NCBI RefSeq assembly: GCF_014652395.1
Contig: NZ_BMYS01000001.1
Location: forward strand, 1-64,000
Length of the DNA: 64,000 bases
Direction of reading: 5' to 3'
From: Advenella faeciporci
GTDB lineage: Bacteria > Pseudomonadota > Gammaproteobacteria > Burkholderiales > Burkholderiaceae_B
The notes beneath the pieces are model-generated. The model searched no databases, was not told where the DNA came from, and saw only the letters and a program-made list of their open reading frames with translations. A program made the position numbers and the translations under genes. Positions 1 through 11,251 of the stretch are shown piece after piece. Each line of letters starts with the position of its first letter. Position 1 is the first letter of the stretch.

Positions 1-335
1 CCTTACTTCTTCATTTCAAGTGAGCGCTTAAAGTATAAATTTAGCATCACCAGCATTGCTGGTGTGGCCTCTTACATTCCAAGCGCCCACACTTATCGGC
101 TGTTATATTGTTAAAGAGCATACAACACGACCCAACGATCATGAGGCTGACATAAACCCGCGATAAACTTCATTCAGGTCTTGTCGCATTCAGCTCAACC
201 CGATCCAAACCCGAAGGTTTATTACATCAGACTGACTTGACTGCGTTGCTGTGTCAGCAGCAGAGAAACGAGATTATGAAGCATGTGGTTTTGTTTGTCA
301 AGAACTTTTTTAAAGAATTTTTAAAACCGTTCTTT
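1..335 (-). promoter_or_regulatory. rRNA operon promoter and 16S leader (16S gene lies off the left edge)
   Basis: On the minus strand a strong promoter has -35 TTGACA (296-301), a 17-nt spacer and -10 CATAAT (273-278), with an A/T-rich UP-like tract upstream (302-330). It is followed by the CTCGTTTCTCTGCTGC-type start region seen ahead of Burkholderiales rrn operons. The leader then carries boxA and a 7-bp hairpin (CACCAGC/GCTGGTG, 48-64). Complementary arms around 18-30 and 82-95 probably form part of the 16S RNase III processing stem. The mature 16S 5' end should lie just left of position 1. The 16S gene itself is not visible, so the assignment rests on leader anatomy. Confidence 0.85.
109..120 (-). 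promoter_or_regulatory. boxA antitermination element of the rrn leader
   Basis: The minus strand reads TGCTCTTTAACA, matching the boxA site bound by NusB/S10 in rRNA antitermination. It lies about 150 nt downstream of the rrn promoter, the expected position. Confidence 0.85.
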
Positions 336-805
336 TTAAACCACCCGGCCAATCGTTAAAACCAATCTGCCAGACCACCTTCTTCACGTTGCCCAGATTA
401 AACTAAATCGTTAACACCTGAACTTCGTTTCGCTTTTCACCGCCTGGCGTTTTGGGGTAAACCCTAGTGCTGTTGCTGCGAAAGAATGAACTATAGCATG
501 ACGTTTTCAATTTCCGCAAGCTTTTCGCCATTTTTCATCCACCGAAAAACCACACAAAAGCCTACCCCATTGATTTAAATGAAAATATCAAAAATAACTG
601 TTTGTCGTTTTTTTACACCACAACCAGGTTTACGTTTTCTCACCGCCGCACGCCTTTCACGACTCACAGGCAAAGGTGAGGTTTTTTTCAAACATTGATC
701 GCTTTACCGGCACCCCGCTACACTCCATTGAACAATAAAAATGCAGCGTGCCAATTTACAACATAAACATGTATTCACACTATCATTAAGTAGCTATATC
801 AGCCT
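336..805. other. Intergenic region between rrn promoter and rhodanese gene
   Basis: No convincing gene in this 470-bp A/T-rich stretch. It contains CTAGGGTTTACCCC on the minus strand (454-467), a half-perfect version of a palindrome also found upstream of cfa, and a TATAGT hexamer that could belong to an upstream rrn promoter. No clear intrinsic terminator was seen for the rhodanese-msrAB transcript entering from the right. Confidence 0.5.
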
Positions 806-1177
806 TCAATTTTTCGTAAGTGTTTTTTTGACACTTTCATAAGCACCTTTATTAGTCACATTTGTATATCCCATATTCAGTAATGTTTGTCTGGCAATCT
901 CTGAACGACGACCACTCCTACAATATAAATTAATTGATGCGTCCTTATTAGGCACTATGGACATAATTGCTGAACCAAGATTTTGATATTCAATGTTTAT
1001 AGCATCGCTCACGTGACCGGACTCAAACTCAGCCGGGGTGCGCACATCAATCCAAATGGGTGCCTGTTCTTTAGTTTGCTGTGAAGTTACCGCTTCAACT
1101 TGTGCATGAACATATGTAGTTGTATTAAAACCCAATATAAAAACAGCTACCAATACAGAATTTTTAAATCCAGCCAT
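806..1177 (-). CDS. Exported rhodanese-domain (PspE-like) protein
   Basis: A 123-residue single-domain rhodanese. An N-terminal hydrophobic segment ending near VHAQ looks like a Sec signal peptide, so the protein is probably periplasmic. The core shows the IDVRTPAEF motif and the active-site loop CRSGRRS; the Cys would carry the persulfide in sulfurtransfer. The start is ATG at 1177, chosen over a GTG three codons upstream because AGAAGG sits 8 nt before the ATG and abuts the GTG. It lies 18 nt downstream of the msrAB fusion on the same strand and is probably co-transcribed, which suggests a role in envelope thiol or sulfur redox. Substrate is unknown. Confidence 0.85.
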   Translation of the reverse strand: MAGFKNSVLVAVFILGFNTTTYVHAQVEAVTSQQTKEQAPIWIDVRTPAEFESGHVSDAINIEYQNLGSAIMSIVPNKDASINLYCRSGRRSEIARQTLLNMGYTNVTNKGAYESVKKTLTKN

Positions 1178-1195
1178 CACACTCACCTTCTTTCA

Positions 1196-2764
1196 TTAAT
1201 TAACCAATTCAATCAGGGAGCCATAACCCTCGACTTCCATTTGCTCAAGGGGAATAAAACGCAGGCTTGCACCGTTTATGCAATAACGCAACCCACCCCG
1301 GTCTTTTGGTCCATCAGGAAAAACATGCCCCAGATGAGAATCAGCAATACGGCTACGTACTTCAATGCGCTGCATGTTGTAACTAAGGTCTTTGTGTCTG
1401 GTTACTGCATTTTCATCTATTGGCTTGGTGAAACTGGGCCAGCCACAACCCGAATCATATTTATCCCTGGAACTGAACAAAGGTTCATTGCTGACAATAT
1501 CCACATACAGACCCGGTTCGAACAAATTATCATAAGCATGACTGAAAGCAAACTCGGTACCGTTTTGCTGGGTAACTCGATACTGCTCTTCAGTCAGTCG
1601 TTGACGCAACCATTTATCTTCAGGCTTTTGAAACCTCTCCCAAGCTGTCGCTTCGCTTGTTGAGATCTGTTTTTTTAGCGGTATATCAGCCTTTTTCAAA
1701 TCAATATGACAATAGCCGTTGGGATTTTTTGCCAAGTAGTCCTGATGGTATTCTTCAGCGTCATAAAAATGCACCAAGGGCTGATTCTCCACAACCAAAG
1801 TCTTGCGATATTTTTTCTGCTCTGCATCCAATGCAGCCTGAATGATGGATTTTTCAGCAGGATCCGTAAAATAAACTCCGGTACGATATTGTGTACCGCG
1901 ATCATTACCTTGCTTATTCAAGCTGGTAGGGTCAACAACACGAAAATAATATTCCAGAATATCGGACAAACTCAGACGATCCGCATCGTAAGTGACTTTA
2001 ACCGTTTCGGCATGACCTGTTTGCCTGTAAATAACATCCTCATAGCTTGGGTTATCCGTACGACCGTTAGCATAACCGGAGACCGCATCAATAACACCAG
2101 GAATACGTTCAAAATAAGCTTCAACACCCCAGAAGCACCCCCCCGCCAGATAAATGGTTTTCTGATTCATGGCTATTGAGGCCGTATCTTTAACCGGCTT
2201 GTAAAATGGCTGGAGAGCTTTCTTTAAATCAGCCTTTGGATCTTGCACCAAAGCAATTGCCTGATCCCTGTGCAAACTGCCTTTCACAACCCGAACCAAC
2301 CGATTGTCTTTATCAAATAAAGCCCAACTTGGGTACACGGCAACACTGGTATTTTTAATTATCTTGCCTTCAGGATCCAGAAGCACTGGAAGATTGGGGT
2401 AATTTAACCCAGCATACCACTCATTAAAATCAGCCAACGATTTTTCTCCGAGTTTACCTGGAGAAACAACAGAAACCAGATTTATATTATCAAAAGCCTT
2501 GTCTTGCGTCCAAGCTTGGGTAGCGTCCAATTCAGACAGACATAATGGACACCAACTTGCCCAAAGTTTTACTAAGGTGGGACGCCCTTCCTGGATCCAT
2601 TTTTTTGCCGGTTGCCCTTTACCATCTTGCAATGTCAATAATTGCTGTAAGCCAGCTGCTTCATTTGCATAAGCCTTGTTTGAGGCAAGAGATAATATTG
2701 CGAGCGCCAATATTAAAAAACCAAAGAAAAACATTCTCACAGAATCACACTGCCTAGCTTTCAT
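1196..2764 (-). CDS. msrAB: Periplasmic thioredoxin-MsrA-MsrB fusion (PilB-type methionine sulfoxide reductase)
   Basis: A three-domain protein of 522 residues, the same size as Neisseria PilB. A signal peptide (about 1-34) precedes a TlpA/thioredoxin-like domain with CPLC at 72-75. MsrA follows, with GGCFWG (catalytic Cys210) and a likely resolving Cys352. MsrB comes last, with GCGWPSF (Cys440) and RYCIN (catalytic Cys495). The zinc CxxC pairs found in many MsrB domains are absent, as in PilB. The family reduces both epimers of methionine sulfoxide in envelope proteins, the N-terminal domain passing electrons from DsbD-like donors. The ATG follows AGGG by 7 nt. The first gene of a probable operon with the rhodanese. 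Confidence 0.95.
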   Translation of the reverse strand: MKARQCDSVRMFFFGFLILALAILSLASNKAYANEAAGLQQLLTLQDGKGQPAKKWIQEGRPTLVKLWASWCPLCLSELDATQAWTQDKAFDNINLVSVVSPGKLGEKSLADFNEWYAGLNYPNLPVLLDPEGKIIKNTSVAVYPSWALFDKDNRLVRVVKGSLHRDQAIALVQDPKADLKKALQPFYKPVKDTASIAMNQKTIYLAGGCFWGVEAYFERIPGVIDAVSGYANGRTDNPSYEDVIYRQTGHAETVKVTYDADRLSLSDILEYYFRVVDPTSLNKQGNDRGTQYRTGVYFTDPAEKSIIQAALDAEQKKYRKTLVVENQPLVHFYDAEEYHQDYLAKNPNGYCHIDLKKADIPLKKQISTSEATAWERFQKPEDKWLRQRLTEEQYRVTQQNGTEFAFSHAYDNLFEPGLYVDIVSNEPLFSSRDKYDSGCGWPSFTKPIDENAVTRHKDLSYNMQRIEVRSRIADSHLGHVFPDGPKDRGGLRYCINGASLRFIPLEQMEVEGYGSLIELVN

Positions 2765-2781
2765 GATTGAACCCTGAAAAG

Positions 2782-2810
2782 ATTAAAATAAGATCTTTTA
2801 GTTGGATCAA
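2782..2810 (-). promoter_or_regulatory. Candidate promoter of msrAB
   Basis: Minus-strand TTGATC (2805-2810), a 17-nt spacer and TTTAAT (2782-2787) lie about 20 nt upstream of the msrAB ATG. This is a sigma-70-like match found by eye; no stress-sigma motif was recognised. Confidence 0.4.
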
Positions 2811-2924
2811 TTTTCTTACAAGTCGTTCAAGAAAGCCTCAAGTTTATTTAGAATTGATTGCAACAAAACATTACTAAAATCCTGATTTGCGTATCATTTA
2901 TGCAACATAATCTTATGATGGCAA

Positions 2925-2949
2925 TAAAAAAGCCGCTATAAAAGCGGCT
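2925..2949 (-). terminator. Intrinsic terminator after the tRNA gene
   Basis: On the minus strand AGCCGC, a 7-nt loop and GCGGCT are followed by six T residues, 26 nt beyond the encoded CCA of the tRNA. It should end the rpsU-dnaG-rpoD-tRNA transcript. Confidence 0.85.
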
Positions 2950-2975
2950 AATTTATTGAATACAAAGCGTTTTAT

Positions 2976-3052
2976 TGGTCCCCCCGACTGGACTCGAACC
3001 AGTGACCAAAGGATTATGAGTCCTCTGCTCTAACCAACTGAGCTACAGGGGG
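2976..3052 (-). tRNA. tRNA with CAU anticodon (tRNA-Ile2 or elongator tRNA-Met)
   Basis: A 77-nt cloverleaf on the minus strand: acceptor arm CCCCCTG paired with CGGGGGG, discriminator A, encoded CCA, D arm AGCTCAGTTGGTTAGAGC, anticodon loop CTCATAA, and T arm ACTGG-TTCGAGT-CCAGT. The CAU anticodon fits either elongator Met or the lysidine-modified Ile2 that reads AUA. The segment after the anticodon stem (TTGGTCACTGG) resembles bacterial Ile2 more than elongator Met. The C1-G72 pair excludes the usual mismatched initiator. It lies downstream of rpoD on the same strand. Confidence 0.93.
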
Positions 3053-3058
3053 ACAACC

Positions 3059-3083
3059 TGACCAAAGGATTATGAGCCCTCTG
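3059..3083 (-). repeat. Partial duplicate of the tRNA anticodon arm
   Basis: Positions 3059-3083 repeat 3003-3027 of the adjacent tRNA with 24 of 25 identities. The copy covers the anticodon stem-loop and variable region, but the flanks cannot form a cloverleaf, so it is a fragment. It lies between the rpoD stop codon and the intact tRNA, 56 nt away in direct orientation. Replication slippage or remnant of a tandem tRNA pair are the simplest origins. Confidence 0.8.
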
Positions 3084-3154
3084 GGCTTAACTTTTGCATA
3101 AACTTTCCTGAATCACTCATTACTTTCAGAAAGATCAGTATTAAACCACACTTA

Positions 3155-5521
3155 TTACTGATTTTCAAGAAAGCTTTTAAGTTTATCGGCCCGACTGGGG
3201 TGACGCAACTTCCTTAAGGCTTTTGCCTCAATCTGACGAATACGCTCACGAGTTACGTCAAATTGCTTGCCCACCTCTTCAAGCGTCTGGTCTGAACTGA
3301 TACCAATACCAAAACGCATTCTTAACACTTTAGCCTCGCGAGGCGTTAACGAGTCAAGCACCTCCTTAAAGGCATCGCGCATTGAACCATATAGCGCAGA
3401 ATCAGAAGGAGCCAGTGTAGCGCCATCTTCAATGAAATCGCCCAAATGAGAGTCGTCGTCGTCACCAATCGGGGTCTCCATGGAAATGGGCTCTTTGGCA
3501 ATTTTAAGGATCTTGCGAATTTTATCCTCGGGCATATCCATTTTCTGGGCCAAAGTTGCCGGATCGGGTTCCACACCGGTTTCCTGCAAAATTTGGCGAT
3601 TGATACGATTCATTTTATTGATGGTTTCAATCATATGAACCGGAATACGGATCGTACGGGCCTGGTCAGCAATAGAACGGGTAATTGCCTGGCGAATCCA
3701 CCAAGTGGCATAGGTAGAAAACTTATAACCACGGCGATATTCAAATTTATCCACGGCCTTCATAAGACCAATATTCCCTTCCTGGATAAGATCCAGGAAC
3801 TGCAGTCCGCGGTTGGTATATTTCTTGGCAATTGAAATCACCAGACGCAAGTTGGCCTCGATCATTTCACGCTTGGCCTTCTTGGCCTTGGCTTCACCCG
3901 TAACCATGCGCTTGTTAACTTCTTTAAGATCCTTGATTGGAAGAATAACAGCCGTTTCAAGGTCTATAAGTTTTTGCTGGATTTCGTGGATATCCGGAAT
4001 TGATCGCTCTAGCGTAGCCGCATAAGGAGGTTTTTTCGCCACTTCCTGGTGAACCCAATCCAGATTCGTTTCATTACCAGGAAACACCTTGATAAAATAA
4101 GCACGTGGCATGCCAACACGATCAATACATGTGTGCAAGATTGTTCGCTCAAGGGCGCGCACCTCTTCAACCTGCATACGCAGGGAATCAGCCAAACGCT
4201 CTACCATTTTAGCGGTAAAACGCACCCCAATCAGCTCATCAAGAATAGCCTGCTTGGCTTCCATGTACGCTGCCGTTTTGTAGCCACCTTCTTCGTAGAT
4301 GGTTTTCATCTTGCCAAACCAGTGCTCAACAATGTCAAATTTGGCCAGCGCCTCATCACGCAAGGTCTCTATCTGCCTGCTGCTCATACCACCGGCGGGC
4401 ACATCTTCCTCGTCTTCCTCGACCACACCTGAACCGGCATATTCTTCACCATCTTCAGACAACAGACCGTCTACGACCTCATCAATTTGAGCCTGGCCAT
4501 CACGAACGCGCTGGATATGATTCAGAATCTCTTTGATCGTTGTGGGGCAAGCAGCAATTGCCATGACCATATGCTTAAGGCCATCTTCAATTCGCTTGGC
4601 GATTTCAATTTCACCTTCCCTGGTCAGCAGCTCTACCGTACCCATTTCACGCATATACATACGGACCGGATCGGTGGTACGGCCAAAGTCCGAGTCAACC
4701 GTTGTTAATGCCGCTTCCGCCTCATCCTCAACGTCATCATCAGGTGATGCCATTGCCGCATTGTCGTTTAAGAGCAACGCTTCGGCATCGGGTGCCTGGT
4801 CATAAACAGAGATGCCCATATCACCAAAGGTACTGATAATGCCGTCAATCGCTTCGGCATCGACCAGATCATCAGGCAATTGATCATTGATTTCACTATA
4901 GGTGAGATAGCCACGATCTTTACCCAGTTTGATCAGTTGCTTGAGCCGATTACGACGTGCCTCAAGCTCTTCAGCTGAAAAGGGCCCGCGAGTTCCACCC
5001 GTAATAACGTCTTTGGCATCTTTACCACGCTTGCCACGTTTTACAGGCTTAAGCTCAGGAACCTCTTCCGCCTCTTCATCACCCGCATCAAGAAAATCGT
5101 CCTCGTCATTCTTGGGCTTTGACGGACGACCAGGTTTACGGCCGCCAGAGGCCGATGCCTTGGTTCTTTTGCCTGAGAGCTCCTCATCTTCCAGAAAATC
5201 GTCATCAAAATCATTCAGCGAATCATCTGTGTCAAGATTTTTACTGGAAACACGAGTCTTTGTCGTTGTGTCTTTAATTGATTTAGCCACCGTATTACTT
5301 GCTGCCTTATTAACTACTTTTGAAGATAGGGATGCATCGCCCTGGCGCTGCCGTTCTGATTGAACACCTGCAGGCATCACAGGCCTGGATGCTGAAGATT
5401 CTGGTTTAATTATACTTTTTGTGTCAAGCTTCGCCTTGGTTGGACTCTTGCTTACCGTTTTTGTTGCTGTTTTTTTTACTGCTGTCTTGGTAGAAGTTGG
5501 CTTACTACTGTCTTTGATCAT
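3155..5521 (-). CDS. rpoD: RNA polymerase primary sigma factor RpoD
   Basis: Sigma-70 of about 788 residues. A 180-residue N-terminal extension, rich in Lys, Ser and Thr and then acidic, precedes region 1.1. Region 1.2 includes [11 protein letters not shown]. Region 2 (about 555-630) contains [17 protein letters not shown] and [13 protein letters not shown] for core binding and -10 recognition. Region 4 (about 725-788) contains the helix-turn-helix [20 protein letters not shown] for -35 recognition. The start is ATG at 5521 behind CGGAA; a GTG ten codons upstream has no ribosome-binding site. It is the last gene of the rpsU-dnaG-rpoD operon, 119 nt after dnaG, where an internal promoter is possible. 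Confidence 0.97.
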   Translation of the reverse strand: MIKDSSKPTSTKTAVKKTATKTVSKSPTKAKLDTKSIIKPESSASRPVMPAGVQSERQRQGDASLSSKVVNKAASNTVAKSIKDTTTKTRVSSKNLDTDDSLNDFDDDFLEDEELSGKRTKASASGGRKPGRPSKPKNDEDDFLDAGDEEAEEVPELKPVKRGKRGKDAKDVITGGTRGPFSAEELEARRNRLKQLIKLGKDRGYLTYSEINDQLPDDLVDAEAIDGIISTFGDMGISVYDQAPDAEALLLNDNAAMASPDDDVEDEAEAALTTVDSDFGRTTDPVRMYMREMGTVELLTREGEIEIAKRIEDGLKHMVMAIAACPTTIKEILNHIQRVRDGQAQIDEVVDGLLSEDGEEYAGSGVVEEDEEDVPAGGMSSRQIETLRDEALAKFDIVEHWFGKMKTIYEEGGYKTAAYMEAKQAILDELIGVRFTAKMVERLADSLRMQVEEVRALERTILHTCIDRVGMPRAYFIKVFPGNETNLDWVHQEVAKKPPYAATLERSIPDIHEIQQKLIDLETAVILPIKDLKEVNKRMVTGEAKAKKAKREMIEANLRLVISIAKKYTNRGLQFLDLIQEGNIGLMKAVDKFEYRRGYKFSTYATWWIRQAITRSIADQARTIRIPVHMIETINKMNRINRQILQETGVEPDPATLAQKMDMPEDKIRKILKIAKEPISMETPIGDDDDSHLGDFIEDGATLAPSDSALYGSMRDAFKEVLDSLTPREAKVLRMRFGIGISSDQTLEEVGKQFDVTRERIRQIEAKALRKLRHPSRADKLKSFLENQ

Positions 5522-5640
5522 ATTAGATTCCGAAAGTGACAAAACAACCACAAAACAACACTAACTTATGAATTTTTTATAAAAAAAGCTATAAATTAGA
5601 ATTGGCGAAAAAGCATGAACAACCGTACATTGTACATCAT

Positions 5641-7572
5641 TTATCGTTTTACCACACGACTCAATAATAAAATACGTTTATTCAATGCCTGGTAACGTTG
5701 GCGCGCCAATTCGGAATTCAGTCCTTCCTGAACCAGCTTAGCCTGTTCATTACGTAAGGTATCCATTTCAATACGCTGTAAAGCATCATTCCACTCATCA
5801 ACTGGATGAGGCAACTCTTCCATATCCATGGTTTCTACTGAAATAGAAGACAAAATGGCATACAGGTCTGAACCTTCATCGACGGCCTGCAATAATGCAC
5901 CCATATGCCGTGCACCACTTGAAATTGCCAATGAAATAAACTCACGCACCAATCCCAGATGGGGGCTATGACTCAAAACTTCAAGTTGCTGATCTGCAAT
6001 TTGATCCACCAATACAGGATGCATGGCCAATAATCGCAACAATCGTTTGGCCAAGGGAGTTACCTGCTTGCCCGACCCTTTTTTGCCATTAATGGCATAA
6101 GGCTTTGCTTTTCTGGACTGAACCAGAGCAAAATCATCAAATGGCACGACATCAACATCTTCATTGAACCCATCAAATGCAGAAGGCTCAAAAGAAGGCA
6201 TAACCGAGCCGGAAGACATGACAGGACTATGCACAGCCTGAGGCTGCAGCGACATCGAAGCACGTGCGGCAATTTCTTCCTGGTAAAGCGCAAGATCCTT
6301 AAGCAACTCTTCAGAAGTGAGTGAAACCAGCCTGGCAAAATCGTGCCCTATCTGGGTTTTAATGCCCGATTCAGGAATTTGCGTCATTAAAGGCCTTGCC
6401 TCATGAAGACATGCTGCCCTGCCCTCTGCTTCATTTAGAGGGTGACGTTCTGCCAATGTTTGCAGCATAAATGAAGACAAGGCCACTGATTCCTGCACTT
6501 TTTCCCGGAAAGCATCAGCACCGAATTCTCTAATATAAGAATCGGGATCATGCTCTGGCGGTAAAAACAAAAACCGGATGGAAACGTCATCGCGTAACAA
6601 CGGCAGACAGGTCTGCAATGCTCGCCACGCCGCTTTCTTGCCAGCGTTATCACCATCAAAGCTGAAAACAATCCGGTCACTTGCCCGGATTAGCTTCTGA
6701 ATATGCTGAGGGGTAGTAGCTGTACCCAAGGTGGCAACCGCATTATGCATACCCTGCTCTGACAAACCAACCACATCCATGTAACCCTCAACCACCAGAA
6801 CAAATCCTTCCGCACGGATTCCCTGGCGATTTTCCCACAAGCCGTATAATTCCAGACCTTTAGAAAACACAGGCGTTTCAGGTGAGTTAAGGTATTTAGG
6901 CTCACCCTTACCAATGATACGCCCGCCAAAACCAATTAATTTCCCTTTTGCATTAAAAATTGGGAACATGATCCGCTCACGAAAGCGATCGTACCGGCGT
7001 CCGTCTTCTGATTCTATAACCAGACCAGACTCAAGTAAAATTGGTTCTTCGTAATTGGCAAAAACCTCTTTAAGCCCCTGCCGGTTAGTACCAGACCATC
7101 CTAAACCAAAACGCTTGGCCGTTTGCCCGCTTAAACCGCGTTGCTTTAAATAGGCAATGGCCTGTGTACTGGTTCTTAACTGGGACAAATAAAAAGCATG
7201 CGCCTTTTCAAGCACTTGCTGGTGCAGCATGGTTTCGGTTTGTTTTTGTCTGACCTGTTTTTGCTGGAAAGCAGTGCGCTGCTCTTCAGGCACAACCAGG
7301 CCCACCGAGCCCGCAAGAGATCGGACCGCTTCCGGAAAGCTGGCGCCGGTATGTTCAATAAGAAAAGAGATGGCGGTACCATGAGCTCCACAACCAAAAC
7401 AATGATAAAACTGTTTAGTGGGGCTGACCGTAAATGAGGGAGATTTTTCGTTATGAAAGGGGCACAGACCAAGTAAATTGGCCCCGCCCTTTCTTAACTG
7501 AACATACTTGCCAACCACATCGACAATATCGACACGGGCCAGCAAATCCTGAATAAAACCTTCAGGAATCAA
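5641..7572 (-). CDS. dnaG: DNA primase DnaG
   Basis: Replicative primase of 643 residues that lays RNA primers for DNA polymerase III. The N-terminal CHC2 zinc-binding domain has Cys37, His40, Cys58 and Cys61. The central catalytic region carries the Toprim motifs [11 protein letters not shown] (Glu262) and [12 protein letters not shown] (metal-binding Asp306 and Asp308). The C-terminal domain should bind DnaB helicase. The start is TTG, overlapping the rpsU stop as TTGA, so translation is probably coupled to S21. Size and layout are normal. Confidence 0.97.
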   Translation of the reverse strand: MIPEGFIQDLLARVDIVDVVGKYVQLRKGGANLLGLCPFHNEKSPSFTVSPTKQFYHCFGCGAHGTAISFLIEHTGASFPEAVRSLAGSVGLVVPEEQRTAFQQKQVRQKQTETMLHQQVLEKAHAFYLSQLRTSTQAIAYLKQRGLSGQTAKRFGLGWSGTNRQGLKEVFANYEEPILLESGLVIESEDGRRYDRFRERIMFPIFNAKGKLIGFGGRIIGKGEPKYLNSPETPVFSKGLELYGLWENRQGIRAEGFVLVVEGYMDVVGLSEQGMHNAVATLGTATTPQHIQKLIRASDRIVFSFDGDNAGKKAAWRALQTCLPLLRDDVSIRFLFLPPEHDPDSYIREFGADAFREKVQESVALSSFMLQTLAERHPLNEAEGRAACLHEARPLMTQIPESGIKTQIGHDFARLVSLTSEELLKDLALYQEEIAARASMSLQPQAVHSPVMSSGSVMPSFEPSAFDGFNEDVDVVPFDDFALVQSRKAKPYAINGKKGSGKQVTPLAKRLLRLLAMHPVLVDQIADQQLEVLSHSPHLGLVREFISLAISSGARHMGALLQAVDEGSDLYAILSSISVETMDMEELPHPVDEWNDALQRIEMDTLRNEQAKLVQEGLNSELARQRYQALNKRILLLSRVVKR

Positions 7573-7781
7573 TATAAGCGTGGAGGCAGTTGCTGACTAC
7601 GAATGCGTTTGTAGTGACGCTTAACAGCAGCGGCGTGTTTACGCTTGCGCTCTGCAGTTGGCTTTTCGTAGAATTCGCGTGAACGCAATTCTGTCAGCAA
7701 ACCGGTTTTTTCAATAGTGCGCTTGAAGCGACGCAATGCAGCCTCGAATGGCTCATTCTCTTTTAATCTTACTTGTGGCAT
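7569..7781 (-). CDS. rpsU: 30S ribosomal protein S21
   Basis: A basic 70-residue protein with the S21 pattern [30 protein letters not shown] broken across helices. S21 helps the 30S subunit bind mRNA at initiation. It is the first gene of the macromolecular-synthesis operon and overlaps dnaG. Many relatives carry a gatB/yqeY-family gene between rpsU and dnaG; here the two genes are fused at TTGA. It has a long leader of about 220 nt if the candidate promoter near 8015 is right. Confidence 0.96.
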   Translation of the reverse strand: MPQVRLKENEPFEAALRRFKRTIEKTGLLTELRSREFYEKPTAERKRKHAAAVKRHYKRIRSQQLPPRLY

Positions 7782-8011
7782 GTATATGAAAGCAATTAAG
7801 CTCAGTTAATGGTAAATAAAAATTAGCCCGGTAAATAAATAAAATCACATAACGTTGTTGGCTGGCTATGCCAAGTTTTGGGGTTTCGCTACACCAACTT
7901 CACGCCATGGTTATGATCTTATCTATTCCCAACTAAAAACTTGCGTTTTCCTTACGTTTTATTAGCCTTGCCGTTTCCAGCAAAGCCAACTTAAAACTGA
8001 AGTAATCTCGG

Positions 8012-8020
8012 ATTATAACA
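8012..8020 (-). promoter_or_regulatory. Extended -10 promoter candidate for rpsU-dnaG-rpoD
   Basis: The minus strand reads TGTTATAAT, a perfect -10 with the TGn extension, immediately after the stop codon of the upstream phosphoribosyltransferase gene. No good -35 is present, as expected for an extended -10 promoter. It would give a leader of about 220 nt before the rpsU ATG. Confidence 0.5.
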
Positions 8021-8024
8021 TAAA

Positions 8025-8570
8025 TTAGTTATTTTCCACACCTTTTCTAACCCAGGCTTCCAATTGGTGTGGCCTTAAACTGTCATAATCTTCGAAAGGC
8101 TGGTGAATCCAGGGGTTTGTAGGCAGTTTGTCAACATAATAATTCGGCTCAACTTTGGCGTGACCTTTCCACCACAAAACCGCTGAACGCAACTCTATGA
8201 TACTTGGAAATTGCTTTAACAGATGCTCTTGCACCTTGCTAAAGGTAAGGCCTGTATCCACCATATCATCTACCAGCAAAACACGCCCCTCAAGGGTACC
8301 TTTCGTGATAGTTATGAACTGGGCGATATCCAGCTGGCCCTGAACCGTACCAGCAGCCTCACGGTAACTGCTGGTAGCCAAAATACCCAAGGGAACATCA
8401 AACACACGGGAAAGCACATCGCCCACACGAACACCACCGCGTGCCAGACAAACTATGCTATCAAACTTCCAGCCAGATTTGTAGACGATCAGACCCAGTC
8501 TTTCAACCAGGTGATGATACTCATCCCAACTGACCCATAAATCGCTATCAGTACTTGTTGGCAACGACAT
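8025..8570 (-). CDS. Phosphoribosyltransferase (hypoxanthine/xanthine-guanine type)
   Basis: A 181-residue type I PRTase. The PRPP-binding signature RVLLVDDMVDTG lies near 96-107, and CLARGG near 41-46 forms the PPi loop. Proteins of this type convert a free purine base and PRPP to the nucleotide. The base specificity cannot be read from the sequence; xanthine or hypoxanthine/guanine is likely. It starts 17 nt downstream of purA on the same strand, so purine salvage and adenylate synthesis are probably co-expressed. Confidence 0.85.
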   Translation of the reverse strand: MSLPTSTDSDLWVSWDEYHHLVERLGLIVYKSGWKFDSIVCLARGGVRVGDVLSRVFDVPLGILATSSYREAAGTVQGQLDIAQFITITKGTLEGRVLLVDDMVDTGLTFSKVQEHLLKQFPSIIELRSAVLWWKGHAKVEPNYYVDKLPTNPWIHQPFEDYDSLRPHQLEAWVRKGVENN

Positions 8571-8587
8571 ATATTCACCTGTACCGG

Positions 8588-9889
<1,302 letters not shown>

Positions 9890-9953
9890 TCATATAAATA
9901 AAAATACATCGTTCGTCACTTGCCGGCAGAAATGCCCCCGTCAAGACCTAGTT

Positions 9954-11120
9954 TTACTGAATACTTTCCAGGATCCAGTCACCCTCACTGTAGACCAACT
10001 CACTTTCAAAAATGAATTCATCAACACTTTGCGTACTGTTTGGAAAAATCTGTACTACCACATGTCCCTGATTTCGCAATTCGCGAATCCGCTCGACCAG
10101 ATCCACATCGAGCCCCCATGGCGCCTTGATGGCCCTTGAGGGCTGGGCAGGTGAAAGACCTGCAGAAACCTTGCGCAAATCAAGACTGAAGCCGGTTGCA
10201 GGACGCGCCCTGCCAAAAACCTTGCCTACGTTATCATAACGGCCACCCCGCACGATGGCATCATGCCAGCCCGGTGCGAAAATGGCAAAACTGACGCCTG
10301 AGTGATAATCGTAACCACGAACATCAGCCAAATCAATACCCACACAAGCATTATCCAGAGCACCAACCAGTTCACGCAAAGACTGTAGCGCCTGACTGAT
10401 ACCCGGCAAATCAGGCAGGCTTTCCTGGGCCTCATCGAGCACATTAACCGAGCCATACAAGCTTGGCAACAAAATTAACGCATTGGCTATGTCTTGTGGC
10501 ACATCCTGACAACCCTCAAGCAACTCTTTCAAGCTTGGTACATCTTTGTCATTGAGTAAAGAGAAAATCTCACCAGCCCGCTCGGAAAGCGATGGAACCG
10601 AATCCACCAGAACACGGGAAACATTGGGATGATTCAGGTCAATGCGCGGCTTTTGAACGCCTGCCATTTCAAGGCTATCAAGGGCCAATTGAATAATTTG
10701 CAAGTCTGCCTCAAAACCGGCATGCCCATAAATTTCCGCCCCAATTTGCAGCAACTCACGATCAGACAGCAAGCCGGATGGGCGAGCGTGAATGACACTA
10801 CCACAATAGCAAAGGCGCGTAACGCCTTCGCGATTTAGCAAGTGTGCATCAATGCGGGTTACCTGCGGTGTCATATCCGCCCTCAAACCCATCGTGCGGC
10901 CAGATAACTGGTCTACCAGTTTACAGGTGCGCAATTGCAAATCAAGACCTTTGGCAGCCAGGAGTGAATCGGTATATTCAATTAATGGCGGCGCAACCAT
11001 TTCAAAACCGAAGGTACGGTAAAGATCCAGCAATTTACGTCGAAGCTCTTCAATACGCCGCGCCTCTGCCGGGAGAATATCCGACAAGTGTTCGGGCAAT
11101 AACCAGTTACTTGTTGTCAT
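9954..11120 (-). CDS. hisZ: ATP phosphoribosyltransferase regulatory subunit HisZ
   Basis: A 388-residue histidyl-tRNA synthetase paralogue lacking the anticodon-binding domain. It retains the class II core: [13 protein letters not shown] (motif 2 region), GCQDVP and a weak RGGRYDNVG motif 3 region. HisZ binds the short form of HisG and confers feedback control on the first step of histidine synthesis. True HisRS is encoded separately at 19.3-20.6 kb, which supports the regulatory assignment. The ATG lies only about 17 nt past a strong hairpin and T tract and has no evident Shine-Dalgarno sequence, so control by the upstream terminator is possible. Confidence 0.92.
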   Translation of the reverse strand: MTTSNWLLPEHLSDILPAEARRIEELRRKLLDLYRTFGFEMVAPPLIEYTDSLLAAKGLDLQLRTCKLVDQLSGRTMGLRADMTPQVTRIDAHLLNREGVTRLCYCGSVIHARPSGLLSDRELLQIGAEIYGHAGFEADLQIIQLALDSLEMAGVQKPRIDLNHPNVSRVLVDSVPSLSERAGEIFSLLNDKDVPSLKELLEGCQDVPQDIANALILLPSLYGSVNVLDEAQESLPDLPGISQALQSLRELVGALDNACVGIDLADVRGYDYHSGVSFAIFAPGWHDAIVRGGRYDNVGKVFGRARPATGFSLDLRKVSAGLSPAQPSRAIKAPWGLDVDLVERIRELRNQGHVVVQIFPNSTQSVDEFIFESELVYSEGDWILESIQ

Positions 11121-11137
11121 GGCAATTTATCAAATAA

Positions 11138-11175
11138 AAATGCGGCTCGTTGCGTAAGCAATGCGAGCCGCATTT
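11138..11175 (-). terminator. Strong hairpin with T tract between hflC and hisZ
   Basis: AAATGCGGCTCG pairs with CGAGCCGCATTT over 12 bp, followed on the minus strand by T residues (TTTTTATTTG). It should end the hflXKC transcript. Because it is so close to the hisZ start it could also act as an attenuator for hisZ-purA. Confidence 0.85.
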
Positions 11176-11251
11176 AGGAATAGTTTCTGAACTTACACGG
11201 CATTGTACAACTAATTAAGCATAAATTCAGCAAATAAACCCGTTTTTCAAT

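Noticed and set aside
1100-1663. 187-codon plus-strand ORF opposite msrAB
   Set aside because: Antisense to a conserved gene, with no recognisable domain or ribosome-binding site.
2976-3088. Integrase attachment site of a genomic island at the tRNA
   Set aside because: The repeat covers the anticodon arm, not the tRNA 3' end, and there is no integrase or foreign gene nearby.
4929-5363. Long Ser-rich ORF on the plus strand within rpoD
   Set aside because: It is the antisense shadow of the Lys/Asp/Glu-rich N-terminus of RpoD.
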